A stretch of 64,000 nucleotides of DNA. Origin: Ixodes scapularis. Taxonomy: Eukaryota > Arthropoda > Arachnida > Ixodida > Ixodidae. The position numbers were made by a program, and so were the translations under genes. Location: contig NW_024609881.1 in NCBI RefSeq assembly GCF_016920785.2, positions 43,990,710 to 44,054,709 of the forward strand, written 5' to 3'. The notes below the pieces were generated by a model. That model was given only the letters and a program-made list of their open reading frames with translations, did not search any database and was not told the DNA's origin. Shown here one piece after another: positions 1 to 11,200 of the stretch; position 1 is the stretch's first letter, and every line of letters starts with the position of its first letter.

Positions 1-1
1 T

Positions 2-2750
2 GCAGTAAGACAGAGTGACCCCCTCAGAGACAGCACGAGAAGTACCCAACAGCGCCGAGCTATATCCCAGGGCGAGTTGAACAGGGCCATGCAACGCATG
101 GATGGTCATACGGCAACGGGTCTAGATGACATTCCAGCAGGCCTTCTGAAGAAAATGGGAGGAAAGTCCAGGGAACGGCTCCGAGAGGGTCTCTCCTGTG
201 TGATGGAAACAGGTGACATACCGGAGGACTGGAAAAGATCCCGGGTCAGGATGCTATACAAGGGGAAGGAGACAAGCTCATCCTGAAAAACCATCGTCCG
301 ATAACAGTGACCTCGGTGCTCTACCGGATTTTCATGCATGTACTGAAGGAGCGCCTACAGAGCTGGGCTGAGCATGAGGGCATACTCGGGGAACTCCAAA
401 ACGGATTTCGCAAGGGAAGGAGGCTGGAGGACAACCTGTTCATAATCACTCAGGCTATGGAGATCGCCAACCACGAGCAGAGGCCCCCATACCTCGGTTT
501 CTTGGACATCTCCAAGGCTTATGACTCTGTGAACCATTCGCTGCTCTGGAGGGTATTGGAGGAGTTGGGAATACCTGTGGAATGGAGGGACCTGCTCCAA
601 CAGATATACAGAGACAACAGCATAGTGGTTCAGTGGGGGGCAGAGTTCACCAAGCCCATAAAGGCCACAAAAGGACTGAGACAGGGGTGCCCGCTTTCAC
701 CACTTCTGTTTATGTTGTACATTGCAGGACTCGAGAGAGCACTGGAGGACAGTCGCTTGGGTTTCAGGATTTGCTATGGTGAAGAGGGGAGGCAAGTGAA
801 TGAATGAATGAATGAATGAATGTTTATTTTTTTCCGGAATCAACCGAAATGGAGACAGAGACTAAAGGCTCAAAGCCTGACAAAGGTCCCTGTCCCCAAA
901 GCAGCGCTTTCCAGCAGCACACAGTTTACAAAGTTAACGCTTAGTATTAAACACTATATTCATTTTTTGAATATACCAGAAAAACAACTAGTTATTACAT
1001 GCAAATTCAAATAATAAGGGGTTATCACTGCCCACCATGAGTGTCCTGAGATCCCTTTTAAATTTACCAAAATTGTTATTAAAATTTATGTGGTCTTTAA
1101 TGTTATTCAGAGCTTTACTGACTTGATATTTCATTGTTTGTGTTCCATAATTTGTACGGGTCTGAGGGGGCCGCCTATATGTGTGTCGAAGAGGGTATGC
1201 ATGCGTTACGTCACTTAAATCCGTCACATATAGTTTTTGTCTGTGAATCAGTTGTAATAATTTAAAATAATATATCTGATTCACCTTAAGAATGCCATAT
1301 TTTTTAAAAAGTGGTGCAGTATGCAGGTCTTGTATTTTACCCTTATAATTTTCAAGTAAGCGCAACATTTTTTTCTGCAGTGTGAGCAACGAGTTATAGT
1401 TTGTGGTCGATGTCGTGCCCCACACTAGAAGACAATAACAGAGCTTAGAGTAAAAGAGCGAATAATATAAGTTTTTCTTTAGCCATGTTGGTATAAGGTT
1501 CCCTATTTTATATAGGCATCCAACCGACCGTGAAAGCTCGGAACTTAATTTATTCACGTGTGGATCAGAGGATCCCTGCCTTGATTTATGCAGATGACGT
1601 GGTACTTATGGCGGGGTCCTTGGAGGAACTTCAGGAATTACTGGACATCTGTGGAAATGAGGGAACCACCCTGGGGCTAACGTTCAACCCCAGCAAGTCT
1701 GGAGTCCTTGGGGCGGGGGTGGAGCAACAGGAAACAGAGGGTGCCTCTACGCAGCTGTCGCAGAGAGTGAACATCCAGGGCCAAGAGATAGAGTGGAGGA
1801 CCGAATATAAGTACCTGGGAGTGACGCTGCAGTCGGGACAAAAGTACCTCGAACAACATGAGGCCGAGCTGCGGACCACGGCGAACAAACGCAAGGGCTA
1901 CCTGGGATGCAGGGGAATGTGGAGCTCCAGCCGATACGAGACGGTGCGGGCACTCTGGAAAATGGTGGCGGTGCCGGGTTTGACCTTTGCCAATGCCGTA
2001 CTGTGCCTGTCGGCACGTACACGAGAACATCTGGAAGTGAGGCAGCGAGTGGTGGGTCGCCTGGCGCTGGGAACACACCGAAACACCACCAGTGAGTACG
2101 TCCAGGGCGACATGGGTTGGTCCTGCTTTGAGGCCCGTGAGGCCAGCAGCAAACTGATTTTCGAGCGGCGGCTTTGCACTTTGCCGGAACAACGATGGGA
2201 TCGCCAGGTGTTCAAGTACATCCACCTTCGAAGCATCAACACCCGGTGGGTAAGGAGAGTGAACAAGCTCACGGAGCGATATGACGTGCCACGGGTGCTG
2301 CTGTGCGAGGTCGAATCTACGGGGACGGCGAAACAGGTGCGGGAACGCGTGAAGGAGACAGAAACGACCAGATGGGTCGCCGCGGTAGGCGCGCGGCCGT
2401 CCCTCGCCGTCTACGGTGCGGAAAAGAAGAGCATTGTGGGCGTGGATTTCGTCGACAACTCGAGGGGCAGTGGGCTGCTGTGCGAGGCACGAAGTGGAGT
2501 GTTGAGGACACGCCACCTGAGGTCCAAGTACACGCCGGGGATGGACGGTACATGCCAGCTATGTGGCCAGCAGGAGGAGACAGCTGAACATATCATAATG
2601 GAGTGCCGAGAGCTGAGACCGCTGATGCCACCAGATCTGGTGGATTATGCGGTTGCACTGGGTCTGAAAGGGTTGGACTTGGGACCGACACCATCGACAG
2701 GGCAGGGGCAGACGACGCAGACGATGTGCATCAATGAAGTGGGAAGTTGA
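2..2750 (+). pseudogene. Reverse transcriptase ORF2 of the non-LTR element (frameshifted and interrupted)
   Basis: The frame is open from base 2. The pre-RT block reads HTATGLDDIPAGLLKKMG, the usual domain-0 signature. A frameshift near 262-290 moves the frame before VTSVLYRIFM. The fingers/palm motif LDISKAYDSVNHSLLW (near 505) and GLRQGCPLSPLLF (near 676) follow, and the catalytic box YADDVVL is at about 1579-1600, after the inserted CR1 fragment. The C-terminus carries a CQLCGQQEETAEHIIMEC zinc knuckle (about 2555-2610). Joining codon GTG at 796-798 to GAT at 1563 gives a continuous frame, so the coding sequence was intact at that point when the CR1 piece arrived. The protein would copy element RNA by target-primed reverse transcription. 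It is now non-functional. Confidence 0.85.
799..1559 (-). mobile_element. 5'-truncated CR1/L2-type non-LTR fragment (C-terminus of RT plus 3' UTR)
   Basis: The - strand from about 1559 to 988 encodes 189 residues typical of the region after the CR1 RT palm: NKLSSELSRSVGCLYKIG, then a YYSLFYSKLCYCLLVWG block and LQKKMLRLLENY. It ends at a stop at 988, followed by a short 3' UTR that terminates in repeats of the tetramer ATTC at 799-820, directly at the junction with the host element. Only GTG appears on both sides of the insert, so there is little or no target-site duplication, as is usual for CR1. It is 5' truncated. Confidence 0.8.
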
Positions 2751-3048
2751 GACCATGGTGGCCAGCGCAGTCCGCGGGGGGATGTCGGCGGCCTCGGGGT
2801 GGTTGAACTCACAAAGCGAAGACTGGAGGACTGCTGGGGGAAAACTGTGAGGAGGGTGGGGGGCAATGGCAATCAAATTTATGTGTTTTTTTTTTCCTTT
2901 TTGGCTAGATCCAGTTTTGTTAAAACTGTGATCGCCCGATACAAAGGGTTAAGCCACCATATCCATCCATATCCACCCATCCATCCACCAGGGACACGCG
3001 CTGTAAATCGCTTCGTTCGAGACTGCCGCTGGAAAGGTCTATAGGTTC

Positions 3049-3391
3049 CCGTTTGTTTTCTCGGAGGATGGTTCCTCTCCCTTTCTCTGCTGACATTAGC
3101 GGGCGTTATGCTGCAGCTTAGACCCGGGCGAGGTAACGCAAGCTTCTCGTCGCAGTTCCTTCAGCTGCCAGTCGTGGCTGCAAATGGGAGAAGCTCGACT
3201 TTTGCTTTACGATTGTGCAGCGTAATCGCGACATTTTTTAATGAAGGAGATGTTTTCTCTTTCCGCCGGGACACGATAAACAACGTAAACATTACGAGAT
3301 GCTAATTCTTTCAATCTTAAGATCGTTGCATCCCCCCCCACCTTTACTATCAGGGCGTATGGACCAATTTCTAACCCTGGCTTCCTATTGA
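3049..3391 (+). repeat. Direct repeat, copy 1 (second copy at 63655-64000)
   Basis: About 343 bp from CCGTTTGTT to CTTCCTATTGA match 63655-64000 almost base for base, with about 20 substitutions and a single 3-bp indel. The two copies have the same orientation and lie 60.6 kb apart. The second copy is cut by the window edge, so the duplicated unit is longer than seen. A 65-66 codon ORF is open in both copies (3108-3305 and 63714-63914), but most differences between the copies would change amino acids, so I do not call it coding. It lies 1.3 kb upstream of the methyltransferase exon. Confidence 0.9.
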
Positions 3392-3925
3392 AGATAAAAT
3401 AGCTCTCAAAGATTGCATGGATGGATGACCCCTCAATACTTATGTGGGTAGTTGCGGACTAGTTTTGTATACTCGGGCTTCCTCTCAGCTTTATAAATAT
3501 ATGTGTCTCAATGCGCACTGTTACTGTGAAGATAGGGGAAAGATATATTCATTAAACTAATCAATAATTTTGCAAGCACGTTTTCCAAGCAAGCTATAAA
3601 CAAAATTCGCAGCCTTGAGCATAGAGTAAGCTTTAAACATATGCATGCCCAATGAAAACCCTTTTAATATCAGGAAGGTTTGAACCAGTTTCTAACCCTG
3701 GTTTTCTACTAGATATAGATTTCAAAGATTGCATGCATCGAAGACCCCTCAATACTTAAATAGGAAAGCGCGGACTAGTTCCGTAGCCTCCAACTTCCTC
3801 TTAGTTTTTTAGGAAAAAAAAGTGTCTCAATTCTATTGTTTTTATGTAGATGAGGAAAGGATGTATTAATTAAACTAATAAATAATTTTGCAATCACTCT
3901 TTCTCAGGAAGATATGAACAAAACA
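3355..3925 (+). repeat. Diverged tandem duplication, unit about 318 bp
   Basis: Unit A (3355-3610) and unit B (3677-3925) share ordered blocks at a constant offset of 316-321 bp: CTAACCCTGG at 3371 and 3692, CCTCAATACT at 3431 and 3747, TAAACTAA at 3553 and 3871. The spacer and ends differ. Unit A continues the 3049-3391 segment. No coding potential is visible. Confidence 0.8.
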
Positions 3926-4690
3926 TATAAATGGATACAGAGAAGAGATTGAACGAACTAGCATAAATATTACTTTAGAGATAGTATACTAGTATAAAAA
4001 CAAAGAAACAAGCAAGAAGAGACAGGAAAAAGTGTAAAGATTCCGGGGAGAAATAGGTTATTATTACAAGATATATTGACTATAGTAGAAAGAAGGAGAA
4101 AAGAAGGAACCGAGGGGTGCTATGGGTGATTAAGGGCGAAGACCTGAAAAGAACTTCGTTTTGATAAGCAAACATGAATACTTTAATAAACCCAATACTA
4201 CATATTTGACTTCTTTGATATTAGATTGAAAAAATAACGCAAACAAAAGTAACCAGTAAAGAAACCTCGTCGTCGTCTCAAACGAAACATAAGACCAAGA
4301 GGAACAAAACTAAATGGACAATATAATAAACTACGACATTATTAACCAGAATTTATAATCTATGAAAGCCCGCACACAAAACACAAGCCTGTACTTCGTT
4401 TAGTAGTTTCGTTGCCTCCCCGTTTTTCTTTAATTTGCTTTTAAATCAAAATTTACTTTTTGGTCATATTAACCCCTATTTGTTCATTTTTAATTAGTTT
4501 CAGCCTGTTGTTCCGCTTGGTGGTGCAGGGAGAGAGACAAATTTTATTTTTATTCATTTCAGCTCTCATTTAGAAACTTAAAATGAAAATGCCTCCATAG
4601 GATAGTATAGATTTGGTACGCTCGAACTTAAAGTGAAACGGATTGTGATAGACATTATTGAGAGTGATTACTTCCAATTATAAATTTCAG
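3926..4690. other. A+T-rich intergenic stretch upstream of the methyltransferase
   Basis: I see no gene, no clear TATA box and no recognisable repeat. The promoter and any first exon of the methyltransferase should lie here or further left, but nothing in the sequence lets me place them. Confidence 0.5.
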
Positions 4691-5296
4691 AATTTTCACT
4701 GGAAGAAAACTACGAGTCAGGTCGCTTCATCTCCCTCCCGAAACTTGCTGGGTCCTCTAATCGCAGAAGCACTCGAAGAGCCTCGACCAACCGCGACGTT
4801 CCTCCCGGAGGTATACGTGATGGCCAACGACTTTCAGCGAGCGCTGAACATCAGGATGCTCGAACGACTGGGCACATCTTTCAAGAGCAGGCCCAACACG
4901 GGCCAGCAGTTTATGGACATAGGATGTGGTACCGGCGACTTCACTCGCCAAGAACTCCTGCCACGCTGCCAGCCCTGCAGGAGGATCATTGCAACGGACA
5001 TCAGCGAAAGCATGGTGGGCTACGCGAGAGAGAACTTTGCCCATCCGCAGATCGAGTACCAGGTGCATGACATCTCGAAAGACGTGTCGGGACTTGTGAG
5101 GAAGTACGGCCAGTTCAACCGCGTCTACTCTTTCTTCGCTTTACATTGGGTGAAGGACCACGTGACCGCTTTCAGAAACATGTCCGACTTGATGACTTCT
5201 GGAGGGGAGTGCATGCTTTTCTTTGTGGCTCGTTCGACAAACTTCGAGATGTGGAGGAGAATCTGCCTGATGGACCAATGGAAAGCGTATAACGAG
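4691..5296 (+). CDS. Methyltransferase exon carrying the SAM-binding core
   Basis: The acceptor is TTTCAG at 4685-4690 and the donor is AACGAG|GTAATG at 5297. The exon is 606 nt, ends in phase 0, and the frame is open throughout. There is no ATG before 4820, so either translation starts at 4820 (context GTGATGG) or an upstream exon supplies the start. The second is more likely because the family-conserved YxxxANxxQ stretch straddles the ATG. Confidence 0.85.
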
Positions 5297-8200
5297 GTAA
5301 TGACTTTGCTAATATCGTGAGCTGTTTTCTTTTTTTTTTTTAGATGAGCCCCAATTCATATACCGAAATTAAGCCCATTTCGGCTGAACGTCGCAGTATG
5401 TCTGGAGGTTCAGCATTTCCACGAGGTATTAATTTGTAGTCGGTCATATTATGATATAAAAATTCATTCACAGGTGACTACGGTTCAGGGCTGAAAGCTT
5501 GTCCGATAAGTACAGATTCCTGTTTATCTCGGTGTTTCTTCAGATGGATGTGGCTCACTAAAAAAGAAGGAAAAGACTCCTCACATATTGTTCTAAAGCA
5601 AATGATCTTGCATGGAAACCCTACATGAACCTTGCTGTCTCGTGTTCATTTTCTCCTCACCGTAGCAAGACGATGGGAAGGCTTTATAAACAAACACAAC
5701 AACGCAATACTGCAAAAGTGCACAATCACTGTATACTCACTCCTTATAAACAAAAAAAGAAAGGGAAATCAAACGAACCGTGCTGACTCACGACTCATTT
5801 TTATGTACAGGGTGCCGCACAAAAAGCTACAGGTTTTCTTTTACTGCAAAAATGAACTAGGCGTTGCCGAACGCTCGTTGTCCGCCCAAAGGTAGCGCTA
5901 GAGGTCGCAACCAGATGCCAAAGTTTCAGCCCGATCCGATACCTTATTCAAAAGTTATAAGCGATTTTCTGAAAATTTCAATGGGAAAATGGAGCCCATT
6001 TTTGACTGTTTTCAGTTTCTGGTGCAATAGAGCCCCATGTATTCGGAAACTCCGTCGGTCGCCTTTTTCCCATAGAAATGATCAGAAAATCACTTTCAAA
6101 TAAGGAATCGGATCGGGCTGAAGCTTTGGCATGTGGTTGTGACCTCTAGCACTACCTTAGGGCGGAGAATGAGCGTTCGGCGATGACTAGCTCATTTTTG
6201 CGCCAAAAAAAAATAGTGTATTTTTTTTTTTGGTGCCACCTTGTACTTTGCTTTATTCTACGTCTGGAACAACCGAATTTCCCGAATCACGCGCGCCTAT
6301 ATTCTAGACGCCAAGAAACTTTTTTTATTTTTCTGTCAGGTTCAAAAATGGTGTACCAATACAGTTTTCCTTATTCCTGGCGATCTGTTCAGCGTCAATA
6401 ATTTCCCTAGTTAATTGACTACTATGCCTACCTAAAATTCCCCAAAATGGCGGGCGAACCTCGGACCCACAATCACGGCAGTGTATGCCGAGGTGGCCAG
6501 AGTTAGCTCTGGCGCTATTATTTTTGTGCTCTCGGAGCCTGTCATTAAGGCATCGTCCAGTCTTCCCTATATACATTTTCCTACACGAAAGGGCAAACAA
6601 AAACACCACTTCCCCTGCGCACCCGACGAAGCTGTTTTGGTGTTTTCTGGTACAGCTTACCGTCAGTGCTGTACGGAACGGCGTTCCTGGAACGCGTTCC
6701 TTTCAGGAGGAACAAAAAAACGCCACCGTTCTATTTTGCATCGGTGGAACTGAAACGGGAACCCGTTACATTTTTACTGGAACGGAAAAAGGAACGGCGT
6801 TTCTTTTTTCGTCCAGTTTTTTTTTTCAATTTTTATGAGGGAAGTTTTAAAAGTATAAAAACAATACCTTTAACAAGAGCAGAATCTCGTTAACTTCTTG
6901 GTTAATTATCTTAGGGTTTATTTTGTGTCGTCCTCGTTTAGTAAAAGTCGGGTGCAGGAAAGCTAGTGAATAATGTTTTTTTTTTTTAGTGCCCAAGGAA
7001 AAAAAGCCAAACTTTTAGTCAAAAAAAAAGATAGAAAAAAGACGTTTCAAACTGGGCTAATTTCTTTGCTTCCACGATTCCTCATATACCTAGAAATATA
7101 AAGCAGACTATTGCCGTCATTGAACTTCCACAGAGACCTAGCGTTGCGACAAAATAACATGTTACCAGACATCAAACGCACCCTTGAATCCCGAACATTG
7201 GTTACTTAAAAGATGCACAAAATTAACCTTTATTCATTTTCCCCTAGTCCCCCACCTTCAAACAGAACCCCTAATTCAACCTTCATGACGAAGGAGTTAT
7301 AGTTTTCAAGACTGACCTTCCGAAGTCGTACCCCCTTCTTCCATTGATCGTTTTGCGGACATCAACATCCAGAAGCAACTGTTTTCAAGTTCACAGCGCA
7401 ATGTAGGGTAACAGTATATTTTGCTCGTTTGATTCCGCCCACCACAAGCATGAATACGGTTAAAAGCTAAGATTTTTAAAGGTGAATTAATTAACAAATG
7501 AAACCCTGCTTTGCATGCTTTCTTCCCCTTGTGCCCTTCCATCACGGCATTCAAATTGGTATGTTGCCATTTGATGGGATAAATTTAAAAAAAAAACTTT
7601 GTGCTATGTAACTAAATATAGTAATAAGCAAAATACAAATGTAACTTATATGTAACGATACCTCCTATTTTTCGAACTGTAACGGGAACAAGTTCCTTTT
7701 CACATATGGAACTTGTAACAGGAACGCGTTCCAGAAATCGGAAGGAACGAGGAACGAGCTTTCGTTCCTTTTTTTGAGGAACGTGTACAACACTGCTTAC
7801 CCTTCGGTGGTAATAAGTTTAGTTTACTTGTTTACACAGGTTGGAAAGCTTACTACAAGCAGAAAAGACGACGTCTATGTTAAAATTATTGGCGATTTGT
7901 TTTTGTTTTTTTTGGTGCCATGAGAGAATTTGTGTATGTAGGTCAGAGCGACTGGACTCGTTCTTCTATTCCTGGCTCTTGGTGTGACAGATGTTCCTTT
8001 ATTTTTGTGTTTTATGTTGCTCTCAGCAATCGATGTTAATAAATATATAGGATATCCAGTAGATCTTAATCTTGAAAGTTTTGCATCAAAGCTTACTGAA
8101 ATAAAGTGCTCGGAAGATTTTTGAAGCAAGTTGTTCAGACATAATTTCACGATGCCTCCTCTTACCAGCTTAGAATGTGATGAGTTGAAAGGAAAAATCT

Positions 8201-11200
8201 TTTTCCCCCCTGGCTCACATGTCCAGCATATATGATTGAGTATGAAATTGAGCCTGAGATCTAAGAATCGGACAGATCTTTCTTCCGGAAGCCAATGGAT
8301 CAAGGCAGTTTTTGGAAGTTGAGAGAACGCTGGTCGCAGTGGTTGGAAAAATGCTGTTCTCGACCTCAAGAATGATTAAATAGTCGTCAACGAACCGAAA
8401 TACTCTGGCAACTCTGATGGGGTCAAGGCAATTGTTTAAGAGTCCGTCGTGGTGGGAGGGTGTCAGCGACGGAACGCAGCTGTTGATATGACGTTTCAGC
8501 GCGCGCGACAAATAGCGTGGCGCCACGGGAAGTGGGTCAAGTCCAGGGTTGGAAAGACGGGGGGGGGGGGGGGGGGGGGGAAGCAGTGTAGAGGAAGAAC
8601 CCAATAATCTCCACATTTTGAACTTACCATACATAATTATATATCTATACGTCTCACCTCACCCTTGCAGTGACAATGGTCGATGACTGGTGGCAACTTT
8701 CCTCATCCGTCTTCTTTAAGTTAGCTTCTGGTTAGGTCAGTTGGCAGGGCGCCTCGCTATTCTTGGAGACGTCCGTGGATCGATTCCAAACAAGGCGAAT
8801 TTTTTACAGAAGCCACCAGTTGCCTAGAGAGCGTCAATATCACGCCATCTCATGTAGAAGTCTACTTAATCTTATTCGAAGGAATAATTTGTTCAGTCCG
8901 CCACGCTGAATGGCGATCGATAGGCCACAAGTTTGCCGTAAAAATGCCACCTGGAAGGCAAGGACCGCACTGTCCTCCTCCGACGTCATGACTGGATGGA
9001 TAGGTAGATGGATAACAACTGCTGAACCTTTTGAATCGGGCGACGACTTGCGCCACCAAGCGGACATCCGCGTCGCCACGAGAGCGCATTGCAGCGTCTC
9101 ACAACAAGCGCTATGCCAGCACTAGGCGATGCCAAGACGTTCGTGTCTACCGCTTTGTTACATAGCTCGGTCGAGCAGAAGGGTGTTTGCAACTTGAGTG
9201 GGTCAAAGACTCTCCAACGATGCCTTAATTCCCGGGTCTTGTCCTCTATGTTGTGTTTATCATAGGTTCCCAGAACTCGCAAAAACGGAAGCCGAAAGAA
9301 CTCCCCCAACCAATAGCCACTCGAGGTACCTAATGCGCCGCCCAAGCGTCACAGTGAAGTAAGCTTCACGAGGGAGAAGTGGGTGGTCAGTTTTAGAGCG
9401 CAGCTCTTAGGCGCTCATTTTCGTGTTGAGCGGCGTCGCCGTCACCGTCGGCGTAAACGCGTGCGTTGCATTATGGGACGTCGCAGTATCTCCGCTAAAT
9501 TTAGCGAGGACATGTGACGACAGTTTTACCGCCACATTAAGCGGGGAAACCGAATGCACAGTGTTACGTTATGGGACGCAGCAGACCTACACGCCAATTC
9601 AGTTTCTCCACTAAATTTAACAGGGAACTGAATTAGTGTTGAGGTCACGTGGCGTCAATTTTCCAACTAAATTTAGCGGGGAAGCTGTGGGAGGAGGGGA
9701 GAATATGAAGGAGTAGTACGGAGGAGGAGGAGAAGGGAAGGGCACGGATGAGGAGGGGAAGCTATTAAAGAGGAAGAGGGGTGCGCACGGAGGAGGGGAG
9801 GGTACGAAAGAGGAGGAGGGGAGGATACGAAGGAGGAGGGTACGAAGAAGGAAGATGAGACGGAAGGGGAGGAGTGTGCAGAAGCAGTATATAAGGAGAG
9901 TGACCTATACTTGTACATATGTATATATTGTTCTCAAATCGTTTAGCACGGTATATCCCAAAATCAGAATATCTCAAAAGCTGCGCTCTAATTTCCCATT
10001 ACAGAGACTTGTAAGCGTCTTTTTTTTTCTACAACCGGTGATGTGACTTGATCCTTTTCAAAGGCGCTACGACACTATTTATGCTCTAGCCATACATTTT
10101 CATTGCAGTGTGCTTGATAACGCCACTGCCCCCCAGCAATTAACGTCCCTCCAGTTCGTCCCCCAGCAATTAACGTCCCTGCACAAATTCCCTTCATGAA
10201 TGGATATTCTCTTTGCTGACGATTATATAAGTCTATAAAGTACATTGTGCAACACTGTTACCATAAACCCGCCATCACCGTCTTTTAGAGCGCAGCTTTT
10301 AGGCGCCCGTTTCCGGCTTGGGCGGCATCGGCGTCGCCGTCGCCGTCGGCGTAACCGCACGGTGCATTATAGGTAAATTTCCCCGCTAAATTTAGCGGAA
10401 AAATTTCCCGCTAAATCTAGCGGAAAAATTTCCCCACTAAATGTAGCGGAAATATCTCCCCGCTAAATCTAGTGGAAACATTTACCCACTAAATCTAGCG
10501 GAAAAATTTCCCCGCTAAATCTAGCGGAAACGTTTCCCCGCTAAGTCTAGCGGAAAAATTTCTCTGGGGGTCACGAGACCCCCCCCCCCCCCCCGAGAAC
10601 ACGTAACCCTCAGTACCCTTCCCTCCTCCTCCTCAAGCGCTGCGCTCTATTTCGGCGTTACAGGGAGTTGCAAACGGATTTCATCTTTTTCAAAATTTAA
10701 TTGTCATAAGAACAGCAGCAATCTCTGAATGCAACGAGTGCGTGCTGGGCGTCGGGCATTCGAAAGGTCATGCCGTGGTGTTCCCATTCCCCAGTGATTA
10801 CTGCTAAACAGGACGGTGAAGACTGACTGGCTTACTTTTAAAGTCATCGTACGATTCTGGTTCTTATTCTTACTTGTCTTGCGAGACAAGTGGGACTAGT
10901 ACAACAGCACGAACGTCTTTATTTCTGGAATGACGTAGTTAGTTGGTAGTGTTCGAATTGTACGAGTTTGGTTAAACGCACCCTTAATCCTGTTCCAGAT
11001 ATGCGAGAAGTTTATTCCTGACCGCCAGGATACTGAAGACCACGCCAGCCTCATATCTTACATGCTGGACATTCTGAAAACTGTGAACTTGAAGCCCCAT
11101 GCGTGTGAAATTCTAACAAAAACTTCTCTCGCTGAGGACTTGGAGGAGGTCATTCGTAAGTCGTTTTTAAATTCAAATGCTTTATTTGTTCCAATTTTGG

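Larger units (their letters stand above)
1..3045 (+). mobile_element. Non-LTR retrotransposon (clade undetermined), 5' part outside window, split by a CR1 fragment
   Basis: The + strand encodes reverse transcriptase in two blocks, 2-798 and 1560-2750, separated by an inserted CR1-type fragment (799-1559). After the stop near 2750 there is a non-coding tail ending in CATC/CCAT-type simple repeats (about 2958-2992), a common 3' end of poly(A)-less non-LTR elements. The 5' end lies beyond the window. A C-terminal CxxC...HxxxxC zinc motif follows the RT, but I see no RNase H. The clade (R1/I/L1-like) cannot be fixed by eye. Confidence 0.85.
6313..8640 (-). mobile_element. Penelope-like element (RT plus GIY-YIG endonuclease), 5' truncated, split by a hAT element
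   Basis: The - strand reads, in Penelope order, RT palm, post-RT helical domain, linker and GIY-YIG nuclease. The RT part (about 8600-7870) holds RVFRFVDDYLIILE with the catalytic DD, then RFLDLRLNF and the SSHSKLVRGGIVKLCLNNLLQKS block, in two frames. The linker continues to about 7805 (YIHKFSHGTKK...FSACSKLSNLCKQVN), is cut by the hAT insertion at 6664-7795, and resumes before the nuclease. Penelope elements use RT plus GIY-YIG nicking to insert. Confidence 0.85.

Noticed and set aside
1677..2516. 279-codon ORF on the - strand
   Set aside because: Antisense shadow of the reverse transcriptase.
3108..3305. 65-codon ORF conserved at 63714-63914
   Set aside because: Almost all differences between the copies change the amino acid and few are silent; this is the pattern of non-coding DNA.
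10375..10562. CRISPR-like array of regular repeats
   Set aside because: Units are contiguous without unique spacers and the genome is eukaryotic.
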